Assembly (NCBI GenBank): GCA_013398295.1
Contig: VZSF01009852.1
Location: 168-64,167, forward strand
Direction of reading: 5' to 3'
Length of the DNA: 64,000 nt
Origin: Chionis minor
Taxonomy: Eukaryota > Chordata > Aves > Charadriiformes > Chionididae
Positions 25,901 through 37,900 of this stretch are shown piece after piece; the first letter of the stretch is position 1; the number at the start of each line of letters is the position of its first letter. The notes beneath the pieces were generated by a model, which worked only from the letters and a program-made list of their open reading frames with translations, did not search any database and had not been told where the DNA came from. Made by a program: the position numbers and the translations under genes.

Positions 25901-28900
25901 GTTGCATAAAAGGTGCAGTTTAGGACTTACACTGTATTAAACAGGCTGCGCTGTATGTGCCCTACAAGTTAAGTCACTGAAGTTATCTTGGACCAAAGTG
26001 GGGACCAGTAGTTTCTTCTCAGAAAAAAAGCGAAGGTGAAGCTCAGGCTAGTACAAGTCATGTCTGAAACAAGCAAAACTGCATCTGCCTACCCGTGGAA
26101 GCCAACAAGAGTCCAAAGTGTGTGCACAGCAACTGTATGAAAAGACAGTGGAAGAGATGCATTCTTTGCCAAAACAGTTCAGCTGCTTTCTCCATCCCCT
26201 GATCGCTACTTAGGTCAGCTGCAGGTTGAACTAACTTGTTCTTTCTCTAGTTTCTGCCTGAGATGACTTGTGTCAGTATTTCTTAAATAGGAAAAAATGA
26301 TGTAAAAATTGACTAGATTAAATATGTTCAGAATATTTTATACTGTCCTTCAGTGATAATTACTTCAGAACATAGGAGTGAGAATAAAATGAGGAAGAGT
26401 GTAGTCATCTTGTGCTCTTCAGCAAGTGTTACTGCCAGAAAAGAATCCTCTGGGATTTCTCTGAGGACAAAAAAAATCACGAAAGGACAGTCCTAATTAC
26501 TCTGATTGCAGTTGTAAGATGAGTTAGTAACTTGTGATTGATGGCGTTACCAGTGGATTAGAGGTCAAATGTGGTCACTGTCAGCTGCCTATTTTTTTGT
26601 TTCATTGTTAGTCAGCTGCTCTGTAGTGTTGGTGTGATGTCTTGCTCCTTTCGATTTCAAGTTGACAGTTAAAATTCACCATCACTAAATGAAGGTCAAA
26701 ACCTCATCACTTAGAGGTGATTGTTCACTAATTAATATTTAGATTTGGACAGATGAAATCATCTTTCAAGTGAACAAATATTTGCATTGTAAAATGTGTA
26801 AAGTGAGCTGTGTAACTGTAGTAGGTAGCTGTCTTGGAAGTTCCTTAAGCTGATCCATTCCCTTGCTGTGGCTTTTCAAAAACACAGCTGGAACATGTTG
26901 ATTAAGTGGTGCAAAGCAAATTTACATAGTTGTCTATGCTGTGCTATTATGTTGCATAAGCAGCCGGCTTTATTCTGTAAGTCTTGAGCATATTGATAGT
27001 GACACGTTCTATTTAAAATACATGTTCAAGGCTTTTTTTTTTTTTAAAAAAAGAAACGGTAATATCACTGTCAGAAGACAGATTCTTCTGTAGTTGGTAT
27101 CCATCATTGAGGATTCATTTTTTCCTTCCCACCCACGGTAGTCCCTCTTTTCATGTCTCCTACGGCCTTAACCTTGCATAAAACATGCAGTTTCTCACTC
27201 GGTATTTATCAAGTCCTAAGTTCCTGTGTTCTGTACCTGTATTCTGCTAAGGGGTAGATGGTCATGAGAGGCATGCTGTGATTGATCGGCCAGCTGATGA
27301 GCCAGAACAGACCACGCTGAACTCAAATTACAGAATTTAAGTGGTACTTTGTGTTCTCTTCTCTGAGTGGCCAAAGAGTCCATCTATCGTTGTTGTGCCA
27401 TTATCCCCCCTGGTTCTAGGATTGCAGATGCCTAATAAGGGACTTGACTAACTGTAGGTATATTTTTTTTTAAGATTCTTACCCCTTAGAAATATATAAA
27501 TGTTAGTATTACAAGTGAAAAAAAAAAAATTAAAAATCATAGCTTCTAGTTAAAATACATAGATGCAAGCATATATCTCAATTTCCTGGGAGATATAATA
27601 ATCAAATTGCAGACTGTAAGAGAATTTATTTTTTGAATGACAGCATATTGTGTATATTGGTTACATCAGTCCCTACTGTTCTTTTATGTTGTCATCTTTT
27701 TATAATAGCAGGGCCTTTCATCCATACAATGTAATGGTTATTCTATTTGTGCAATTTAAGCAGTGTTCAGTATCTTACCTAAGCTTTAAGTTCTGATTAC
27801 TTTTCCAAAAGATTCCTTCTTTATTTCAGCGTGTAAGAGGTTGTCTGAACTCGTTTTGTCTTCTGGTGTGGTCTGCTTAAGTTTGCCAGAGAAAGTTGCC
27901 TTCTTATTAGGCAGTTGGCATGGAGTGATAGAGAGAGGGAGAATGGTGAGCGAGGAGCCAAATTTGTGGTTTTGATTAGTATTCAGTTGTTGAATTTGAT
28001 CTGATTAGTGTTCAGTTGTATATTTTTATATGGCTCCCTAATTCTTGGTCAGCTGTTGGTTACAGGAAGAGGTTTACCCAAAATAAATGATTCCTGCATA
28101 TGGAACTGGGATAACTAGATCATTACAAGCTCTTTCTGCAGAGGAGACTAGTACAGACTTCTGTCTTTTACCCTTCTGCCACCACGTATACTTCAGGAAA
28201 ATGTAAGGGGATTTTGGACTGAAAAGTCCAAAGTCTGAAGATATGTATGTAGGGATGAAATGAAGGCTTGCATCTCAAATTCTTTTACCTTTCATTATTT
28301 GTCAAGAGCCTTGTTTCATCTCATTTCATGTTTTAGTCTTTAAATGACAAACCAAACCCATCCTTTTGTCTCTCCAGGTCTCCTGCAAGCGCAGAATCTC
28401 TTAACGCAACTACCTCAGCAAAGCCAAGCCAACCTCCTGCAGTCTCAGCCAAGCATCACCCTTGCCTCGCAGGTCAGGCTTATTTCTACAATTCATGAGT
28501 TACTTTGAGGGGATTTAAATTATTGCAAAAGAATGCACCCTTTGTATTAGTTACCGGGGTGGATATTGCAGCTGTAACAATGGGTTTGTCTTTCTAGATA
28601 GATTCGGTGTAGAGCGGAAGTATCGGTAACTTCAGTTTTGTAGTTTCCACCTTAATGTGCCTCTTTTCATGCATTTAACATTCTAAATTTGTATTTTTGG
28701 CTGAAAATTTCCATGATTGATATCTTGAGTTAATGACACTAGAGCATTATTTGATTTCTTGTAAGGCTTTATTGGACAATCTCTAAATTTGTGAAATTAA
28801 GAGGAGCAAGGTGTGAGCTACCTGAAAAGCTCAAAAAGAGGATTACTGACGAGTATCTTTTTTCCTAAAGATTGCAGTGGTAATCTATCTTTATTGTAGC

Positions 28901-31900
28901 CTAGATGTTTTGCTATTATTGCTAAGTCATTGCCGGTCTTATTAGTTAGTACCTTCTGTGAAAGTGGGTAGATTGTTAGAAATACATTAAAATATTCTGT
29001 TAGATATATGTTAAAATATTAAAGCTCTGTGATTAAGCTTTCAGACTGTACGAAAAGCAATTTTAAGGTTGCACGTGCTTGCAAATTTAATTCTGCTTCA
29101 CTCTGGGTTTTACTGTGCAGTTTAGTTACATGACTGCATGCTGTTTCTCAAATACCATATAATATTATGATATCTTCCTGCCAACTTGGTTACATACAAG
29201 AATTGTTTTAGTCTGTAATAAGATGCCCGAGTCTATCAGAGTCTTAGAAAACTACAGTTTTTATTATACCACCTATAGGATTTTTCACGCGCCATGTGGA
29301 AAATGGAATTTGTCTCACCTCTGCAGTTCATACCTGTTAGCAGCATGATTCCCTACTAAAGATTATATTTGGATTAAAAAAAAAATCAAAACCACAAAGA
29401 GGAAATAAATTATATAAAAGGAGTGAAGTCAGTAAAGACATACTGCAGTAATTACCCTGTAATTAAATGTTTAATGTAAATTAAAAAATATTAAAAAACC
29501 TTTATAGTGTGACACACATATCTGCAATCCTAGAAAGATCATATATGATCATATTATTTCTCAAGCAATGGAATTATAGATCCTGACCTCCCTCTACCAT
29601 CTGCTGTGCACTGCAAAATACTGCACTAACCCGGGAGAAAAACAACATAAGGAGCTATGTAAAGACTTAGTTCTTTGTAGGCCATTTCTTTTATAGCTGC
29701 CATTTCTGAACCTTTGCATAGGTTTTGCACAGTACTGTAGTGTTGCATAGACTTGAGGCTGTTCTTAGTTGCCCTGAAGGAGTCTGTAGTTTCAGAACTG
29801 GGCCTAGGAGATAAAAGCATGAAGTCATCTTTACTTAACGGCCTCAGCTGAACTGAATAGAGTTTAACTAGAGTAAACGATTTGTCTCTGCCTGTTAAGA
29901 GTTAATCTCTGGCATGTAAGAAGGTAGAGTTATGCACTCAAAACATGTTTCCAATGTTCCTGTTGCACATAAAGTTTGAACTGTGCAATACCAGATCTTA
30001 ATATATTTTGTTCACCTGTGAATTTTTCCATGATGCTCAGTTTTTTTCAGATTCTTATTATTGCTGCATAGCAAAATGTTCTAGTATGCCAGTGCTCAGG
30101 AGTAGCGAACCTCATGTGGTTCACTATTCTGAATCACTGGAAAATTAGCCTTTCATATAGAAGAAAAATGTGACCTAAAAAGAATTATTTTCTGCAGGTT
30201 GCCTTTGCTTAATGTCTTGTATCACCAGTACATTAATTCTTACTGTTGCAAGTATCAACAGAAAGGTTAGAGGTAGATCTATTTTTTTTCTTACTGGAAG
30301 AGTTGAGTCAGTCACGGGAGATGACATTAGAGGAAACGTGCCGTGTTTGCTTTGCTGCACCTCTGTGTGCTCACTGTTCCAAGATTAAATAGGAGACTTG
30401 AATCTTTTGGGCTGATGACAATCTGCCACCTCACACAAGCAGTAAATTCAATTTTAAAATGATTAAAAGGGGATGAATGCCAAGCTGTCTATAAATGATA
30501 GAACTATATCAAGTAAGAGTGTTCAGCCTTTCTTTGAGCAGCTTCTGTAGCAAGTGAAAGTTGTTGGTTATCTGCTGCATTGAACATCTCTTACTTTTCT
30601 TTAATTGGTTCTGACAGAGCCTTTAAAAGGCTGTCATACTAATACAGTTTTCTGGATTGTGATTACTCATTCTTGAGAGGAATGTAAATAAATTGGAGGA
30701 ACTTTCAGATTGCTGGAAATGTCAAATTCATTGATCTTTCTCACAGAAACCTCACGTACCTTTTTTGAATTTAATTTTTGCTGATTATTCTTTTAAGTCT
30801 GATTTTCATCTTTTCCTTGCTATCTTAATAGCCAGCAACCCCAACACGCACAATAGCAGCGACCCCCATTCAGCCACTTCCACAGAGCCAGTCAACACCA
30901 AAGCGAATCGACACTCCCAGCTTGGAGGAGCCCAGTGACCTTGAGGAGCTTGAGCAGTTTGCCAAGACTTTCAAACAAAGACGGATCAAACTTGGATTCA
31001 CTCAGGTGAGACTGCTTACCTTAGTGCCTGCCAGCCTGGAATCTGAGGTCTCATCTTTCAAGTCTGGAGGGAGACTACAATTCCACCTTTTCCTAGGAGA
31101 ACCTTCTTAAATAGGGTTATGCTCTGGCCTTTATGTAGGGGATTTCTAAGAAATAACAGAAAAAGCCACACGTCCATCTGACTTCCCTGTTGGTTTTAAA
31201 GCATAGCCGTTTTCCCAGCAGGTACATGCATTTACCAGCTCCAGATGTCATTGCATGTGCACTATTCATTCCATGGGATGTCAAATGAATGGGACAAAGC
31301 ACTTGAAAGCTGCCTTCAGAAGTACAAAGTTCTAAAAATCATACAGCACAATTAACTGCTCTGTGTGTTTAAAAAGTATATCACAACTATGGAGTTGTTT
31401 CAGATGTCAAAGGGTTTTTATCTGTCAAGTGTATTTTCTTATTAAACGTCAATGATTTATGTATTTAATGCTTTTGCTAAGATTCCTGAACAGAACCTGA
31501 AATGATTGTCACCTTTGAAGTTCTGTCCTTACAGAGGTGAACTGGGGTTGTGGTTTGTTTCAGTTTGCTTAAAAGCTCAGAAATACCCATAGAGCAGAAG
31601 AAAAGTAATCTTGAACATAGTGAAAATGGTTGAATGAGGAGTACAATTAGAAGTACAAAGTGCATTTATATTTTCCATTATTCTGTTGAAAGGAAATGCT
31701 GCTTGGATCCAAGAGTCCTTTCTTATTAATATCAAAATTATTCTCCCCCCCCCCCCCCCCCCAAAAAAAAAAAAAAAAATTTTTCCCCCCCCCCCCCCCC
31801 CAAAAAAAAAAAACAAAAAAAACCCAGGTAAACAATTAATTTTGGCAGGAGTCTGTGGTAAGCACAGGTGTGTTTTTGCTAGAAGAAATAGCATGCAAAA

Positions 31901-34900
31901 ATCAAAGTAGGTATTTAAAAGTCTGAGCTAAGAACAGTCTATCCAACATACGTGATTCCCCACTACCCGAATAAGAAAATCTATCTAGCTGAAAGTACGT
32001 GCTGGAGTCAGATGTGTTTTTCTGGCAAAGTCCTAAACGTTTGAAAAATCAGGGTTCATGATGAAAGTTCCTGGCAGCATCTTAATTATAACTCAAGAAC
32101 AGAATGTTCTTAGTAAAATGAAGTGTGTTTTGCTGGCATGTGTGCCTCCTTCCTTCCCTTCTTTCCACTAGAGGGAGGCACAGAAATACAAGTGATGGGC
32201 ACATACAAAAGCTAAAATAGAGCAGAACAGAGCAGAATAAAATACAATAGCTTCCCTATAGCCTGACTGAGGAGGTTCATGTAGATCTTTAGTTATTATG
32301 TTTAATCTGCCCTGCTGTGAGATGATTATAAAGGCTCAACTAGACTTTTTAAGTTATGAGTTAACCCTTCTTTATTGACCCTGTTGTGAATTTTCATGGT
32401 GAGGAAAAATGAACACAACTGCTCAGGATTATATTTCGGTATTTGCTTTTGAGCTTATAAAAAGTGAGCCTTGAGAAAGTGATAAAATTGCATTTGATCA
32501 TTCCTTATCCTGCTCTGAGTGTGTATGTGTATAATTAGGCAGTTCTAATAACTTCTACCTAATTGCATAAATGCATGATAACTGGAGACCCCTATTACTT
32601 TGGTTTCCTATAGCTTGATAAATAGCCTTTCAGAGGATAAACTAAATTTATTTCTAGTGGTACTGTGAGCTTTTTCAGACTCATGCCATCTCTGCCTTTC
32701 AAAAATAATTGTAAGATTTAGTTTGCATTGCAAACTAATCACTTACTACATTCTGTCTTGTGAACAATGTAACAGGGTTTGTATTTCAGCAGTTCTGTCT
32801 CTTCTGCCATCCTGAAAAGTGGGTGATGGATTTAAATCCTTTTGTTTAATTGTTTTCCTTAAAAATATCTCTGTGTTTGGCACACAGAGACACAATGAGC
32901 ATACTGCATCTTAACATTATTGCAGGTATGTGACTAGTTGGTTGGTAGATTCAAGCTATGTGAGTCAACATTTTAGACAATGTTATTTTTATTCTGTAAA
33001 AGGTATTAACTCTGCTAGTCCATCTGAGCTTCTTAACAGACAACATTGTACACACAACAATGATGAACCTTATAATCAGTTTCAGTTCAGAACTGGAGCT
33101 ACAGAGTAGATCAGATGAGTGTACAGTGCCTTTATCCTCTATTCCATCCATCCTTTCAGTGGCCCATTCCAATATATAAAATTCTCATCCCAATATGTAA
33201 ATTCCTTTGCCTACAGCTGAAATGCTGCCACCTTTTGGCATTGAAAACTATTGACCAAAAAATGGTTAACTATTCATTTTAAATCAGATGGCAATATTAG
33301 TAAGAACAACATAAATGCCAGAATTAAATTTAGCTGGGGGACTGGAGCAAATTTCATAACTCTTTTCTGCCAAGACATAAATCAACTTATCTCTAAAATG
33401 GTTTACATAGCCAGGTTTTCTTCTTCATAAACCCAGTAGAGCATCCATGTTACTTCTCTTGGAATGATTTATGAGTTTTAAAATGCACAGAATCCTGGCA
33501 TGTGGGTAGAGGTATAAATGTGAGCTCCCATGTGTTTCCTCTGATTGAAGGGTGTACAAACCAATTGTTCTGGTCCTCTTCTAGGAAGGAAATTGTTTTC
33601 TTTATGCAACCTGCGCAATTTACTGAGTTTACCAAAGGTTGTTTTCTTCCTTGCTTGGATAGGGCCACTCTGCATGCTATTAGTATACTTGTATGGAGCT
33701 GTGGTTGTGGACCTGACCTAAAAGGAAAGAAAGCAAGCTTTACGCACAATCCAACTAACCCACTTACAATTAAACTCCACTAACTATGCTCAAGTTTTTC
33801 AGTTTCTTCTTCTAGACTTTTCATATTTTTTTGTGTTAAAAAGTGAAAATCTAAATTAAACTACTTCAGACCAAATAGCATACTTAAAAAATAATTATAT
33901 TTTTTCAAAGGGAAAGATCTTCCAGCTTTAAAAGAGAACAAGAAAACATTATGGTGTTTTTAACAGCCACAGTCAAGAGTGGATTGATTTTTTTATTTTG
34001 ATTTTTTTAAACAAGACTTTCCAAGTGTATACTACATAGATGTTTATACATATATGCACATATATATATATTAGGATAAGCAGAATGTCTGATTGCTAGC
34101 TAAAACTGAGTTTTGAAAGGCAATAACAGATGTAAAGATCTGTCTGTAAATCTCCTGGACAGATTTTTGGTGGATGGGTAATGGTAGTGAAGACTACAGT
34201 TAATCATTATTTGAAATGGTTCAACTTCTTGTCTGCTTTGAAATGTGTATCTGTGGGGAGAGGTTTGGTTTGAACCTCAGAAGATATTAAAAGTTCAGAT
34301 AAGAATACTTTTGCATCTATTTAAATATGGTACATGTTTGCAGACATCTTTTCAAGAGTGTTTTCAAGAGAGTTTTTTCAAGAGTGTTGAGAACATGAAT
34401 TCACTGCATTTCTGCTTATTTGAAATTTTCTTTGTTATGAAATACGCAGATACTTAAATCAGCTCCTAAAGAGAGCTTGGCCTTCCCTTATTTTAAAGAA
34501 CTAAGAAAAAAGTTACAAGTTAATATTCAGTGGAATGTTCTGCTCAGTGATAATGCTAAGAAGACAGTGCATCAGAGATTTCCTGGAAAGAGTTACATGG
34601 TTAAACTGACTGAGGTTTGCATTTCTTTATGATTATTTACTTTAGCATGAACCTTGGTAGCACTGAGCAAGTTTCTGTGAAAATGAAATCCCATGCAGCA
34701 GTGAAGTCACTAAGAGAACACAAGAATGTGACAGGATTCCTTGCTTTGGAAGTGCCTATGTTAGTGAATCCCTTTTTTCTCTTTCTTTGTCCAGGGTGAT
34801 GTTGGGCTCGCTATGGGCAAACTCTATGGAAATGACTTCAGCCAAACTACCATCTCTCGCTTTGAAGCCTTGAACCTCAGCTTTAAGAACATGTGCAAGT

Positions 34901-37900
34901 TAAAGCCACTTCTGGAAAAGTGGCTCAATGATGCAGGTGAATGAGTCTGTGTATTTCTTCACCAGCCTACTAAAATCAGTAGGATTCTGAAAAACCCCGA
35001 GAACCTGCTTCGTTTGTGCCCTTACGGTTTTATGAAGCCTCCAATCTTTGTAACTGTCCATGGGACAAGGGTGTAGGAGTAAGGGTCCGTATTTCATTCT
35101 TGATATGCCTATACACATTCGAAATCATTCCAATATGAACTTTCAGAATTGTGTTCTGCAGACAGCCGAATAATTGCATGGGGTGAGGTATAATATGTGT
35201 CATGGTTTTCCGTCTTCATGTATGTTAATGCATATAACTTCTAATCCTCTTCTAGCTTTCTTTTTCAGATGTGTAGTAGAGAGAGGGTTGCATGGTTTGT
35301 TGTTCCACTAGGCAGGGCTCATTGCATTCATGTCCTCCCACATTTCTATGTGCGTTCTTTTCATCTTCCTCCGAGGGTCCGTATAAACACTCTCTCTCTC
35401 CCCATAGGAAGAGTTTTTTGTGGGTTAGATTTTGCTTTTTCCTTCCAGGATTATTTTTTCCTGCGATATAATTATTCATGTTGGTAGTGTTCTTTTTTTT
35501 TTTCCCCACCAGCAAAAGGACCTTGGATGGTGGTGCTAGGTGTTAGGATAGAAAGTGTTTAAGAGTGCTCTCAGCCAGTTTTTAATTCCAAGTATGCAAC
35601 TGTACATAGTATAAAACTGATGGATCTGCTAAACAGATGGCAGGGATGGTGTGTGCCTTCCTATTTTTACCAAAATGAAGAGGGCGTTATGCTGGTGCCT
35701 ATAGTATTCTCTGAAATTTTGAAAGTGATTGGATGCAGTGTTGAAAATTTGTCCTGCATTGAAACAAGGAAGTGTCATTCTGTTGTGCTGACAGGGATTA
35801 TCGTTAAGTAATCTAGATTTGTGATAGAAAACATAAAGATCTTCTCACTGAGTGCTCTAGTCCACAGGCAAATGGTCCCCAAACCTTCCAGCAACACTGG
35901 ATGAGTCAAGTGCCGCAAGGAATGTCATAGTTTGCCTTTCATGCTAGCCTGAAGAAATACTTGAATCTGTGATGTTAAGGACGGTAAACAGTGTCAGGGT
36001 CCTTCGCAGCCTGGAGGTTGGGAACCGTTGTCTTTGGTTATGATTCAGTTTTATGAAAATCTTTGGAAGAAAGATTCACATTACTTTGAAGGCTACTTTA
36101 GGTGAAAGGCAGGAGAAGCATACCAATGATCCCTTCCATTATGTTACATCGGAGTGTTGGAGAATTTATTGTTGCAGAACTTAGCTTCTTGTCTGGGGTT
36201 TTCAGGATGGAGAGGGGTTTCAGCACATTTATGGGTGCCATTACTAGGGAAAAAAAATAAATCTAGAAAATAATGAACGGATTGTACTTGCCCATTTGAG
36301 CCTACCAGAATGATCTTCAACATTGTGAACTTTGACGCCAGCTTATTACCCATAAACCCCAGTGCAGCGATGGATTTCCAACCATAATTAATCGTTTTGT
36401 TTAACTTCCTTGCTGGAACCTGCCTGTTGGTTATATTGCACTTTCTGCTACAAAGTGGGGTCAAGTGTGTTCTCTCTTTGCTCTTCTGTGGAGCCAAAAA
36501 GACAGGATTAGGTGTTGACAGCTAGAGACCTAGTGAAGCTAAGGAGGGGGAGTTGCTGTGTGTAGGCTGTTTGGTAGAACTGCATAGCACTGAGTATCTG
36601 CTGAGATCTCCAGAGAAGAGGACTATGAACTACTTCTTCCTCTAGGGTATTGCAGAGTGGGCAAAAGACATTTCAAGCTGCTCAGATTTTTTCATAATTG
36701 CTGGTGACTTACAGCTGTGGCTCATGGATATGAGTTACTGCTTTTTTTCTTTAAACTGTGACTTGCAGTGAATGAGTGTGGTGTGGAATGAGATAAGGGG
36801 AGAACAACTTTGTATAGGTATTATAAAAAGGATACTGTAGTAGCATAGAGTAGCAGAGAGTGCCCTCTGGGCTTACTTGTAACCTTTAAGTTTCAAGTAT
36901 ATATTGTAATTTACAAGTAAAACAATTAATGCATGTGATCTTCAGAAATCTCTATGTATCTGGAATAGATACAGAGTGGGTTTTGACATAGCTTGCACAG
37001 GTAAAGAACACTTGCATTAGAGTACCTTGCATTCAAATAAAATCTCCTAATTTATGTTACTTCATTTTTTCAGAAAACCTCTCATCTGATTCAACTCTCT
37101 CCAGCCCAAGTGCCCTGAATTCTCAAGGGCAGGGGATTGAAGGCTTGAACCGTAGGAGGAAGAAACGCACCAGCATAGAGACCAACATACGTGTGGCCTT
37201 AGAGAAGAGTTTCCTGGAGGTCAGTGATCCTATCGCTCTGCTCTCCTATCTGCTCAGCCTATAAAGAAATGAATAAGCTTTGCTTAACAATCGTATGTGT
37301 TAGTGTGAACCTGTTACTGTGCTATTTAGGAAAGTGGTTGTACTAAACAAGGTGAACACAAAGGCTGTGCTGAGAAGCATGTGTCAACATCTACTTCACT
37401 TTAAAAAAACCCCACAAACAAACAAAAACCCTCAGAAACACTCACTGGTTCTTGCAGTTCACCAACTTTGTGATTTGCATTCCAAGATTCTGAGCCATAG
37501 ATCTAAGCTTGATATTCTACACATCAAAAAGAAGAAAAAAGGACAGTCTAAACATACATAATGTGAGTTTTGTAGCTGGCCTGATGTTACTGTTGTTAGG
37601 CACTTTGTGCAGCTGTATGGACAGGTAGACTAAGTAGCCTATTCAATCTACCTGTCTTTCATTATAGGTCTAGACAACTTGGGGCTCATTTGGCAATTGC
37701 TATGGTTAATCTCTCCTATTCCTTTTTGAGAGATGCTGAGAGAAAGATTTCCTTATCCTCTAGAATTCCTTGAATGATTAACTCACAAATCGGATCCCTT
37801 CTCTCAGAAAGACACATGTGAGCTTAGTCTTCATCACCTGTCTCTGAGGAACACAGCTTACTATTGGTAGAAATGTTCCTGTAACTAGGAAGATGGAGGG

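Larger units (their letters stand above)
20124..28377 (+). other. POU2F1: POU2F1 intron 6 (8.3 kb, largest in window)
   Basis: AT-rich intron carrying the antisense CR1 fragment at about 24,960-25,875. It also has a short TATATA/GTACGTACG simple repeat at about 22,250-22,278, T runs at 21,423 and 27,034, and an imperfect short direct repeat at about 27,970-28,020. Apart from the decayed CR1 frame no coding potential was recognised. Confidence 0.8.
31006..34794 (+). other. POU2F1: POU2F1 intron 8
   Basis: AT-rich intron with the C/A/T homopolymer composite at 31,745-31,822 and a TATATA repeat near 34,050-34,071. A small TTTTCAAGAG-type imperfect tandem repeat lies at about 34,349-34,388. No additional gene was recognised. 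Confidence 0.8.

Noticed and set aside
25320..25907. 195-codon - strand open frame as a gene
   Set aside because: Most of it is decayed CR1 ORF2 and 3' UTR; explained by the retrotransposon fragment.
31577..31910. Pro/Lys- or Gly/Phe-rich open frames
   Set aside because: Produced by the homopolymer composite at 31,745-31,822.
24079..37480. Enrichment of Oct-1 octamer sites across introns
   Set aside because: Only four perfect matches were noticed in 64 kb on both strands, about what chance predicts in AT-rich DNA.
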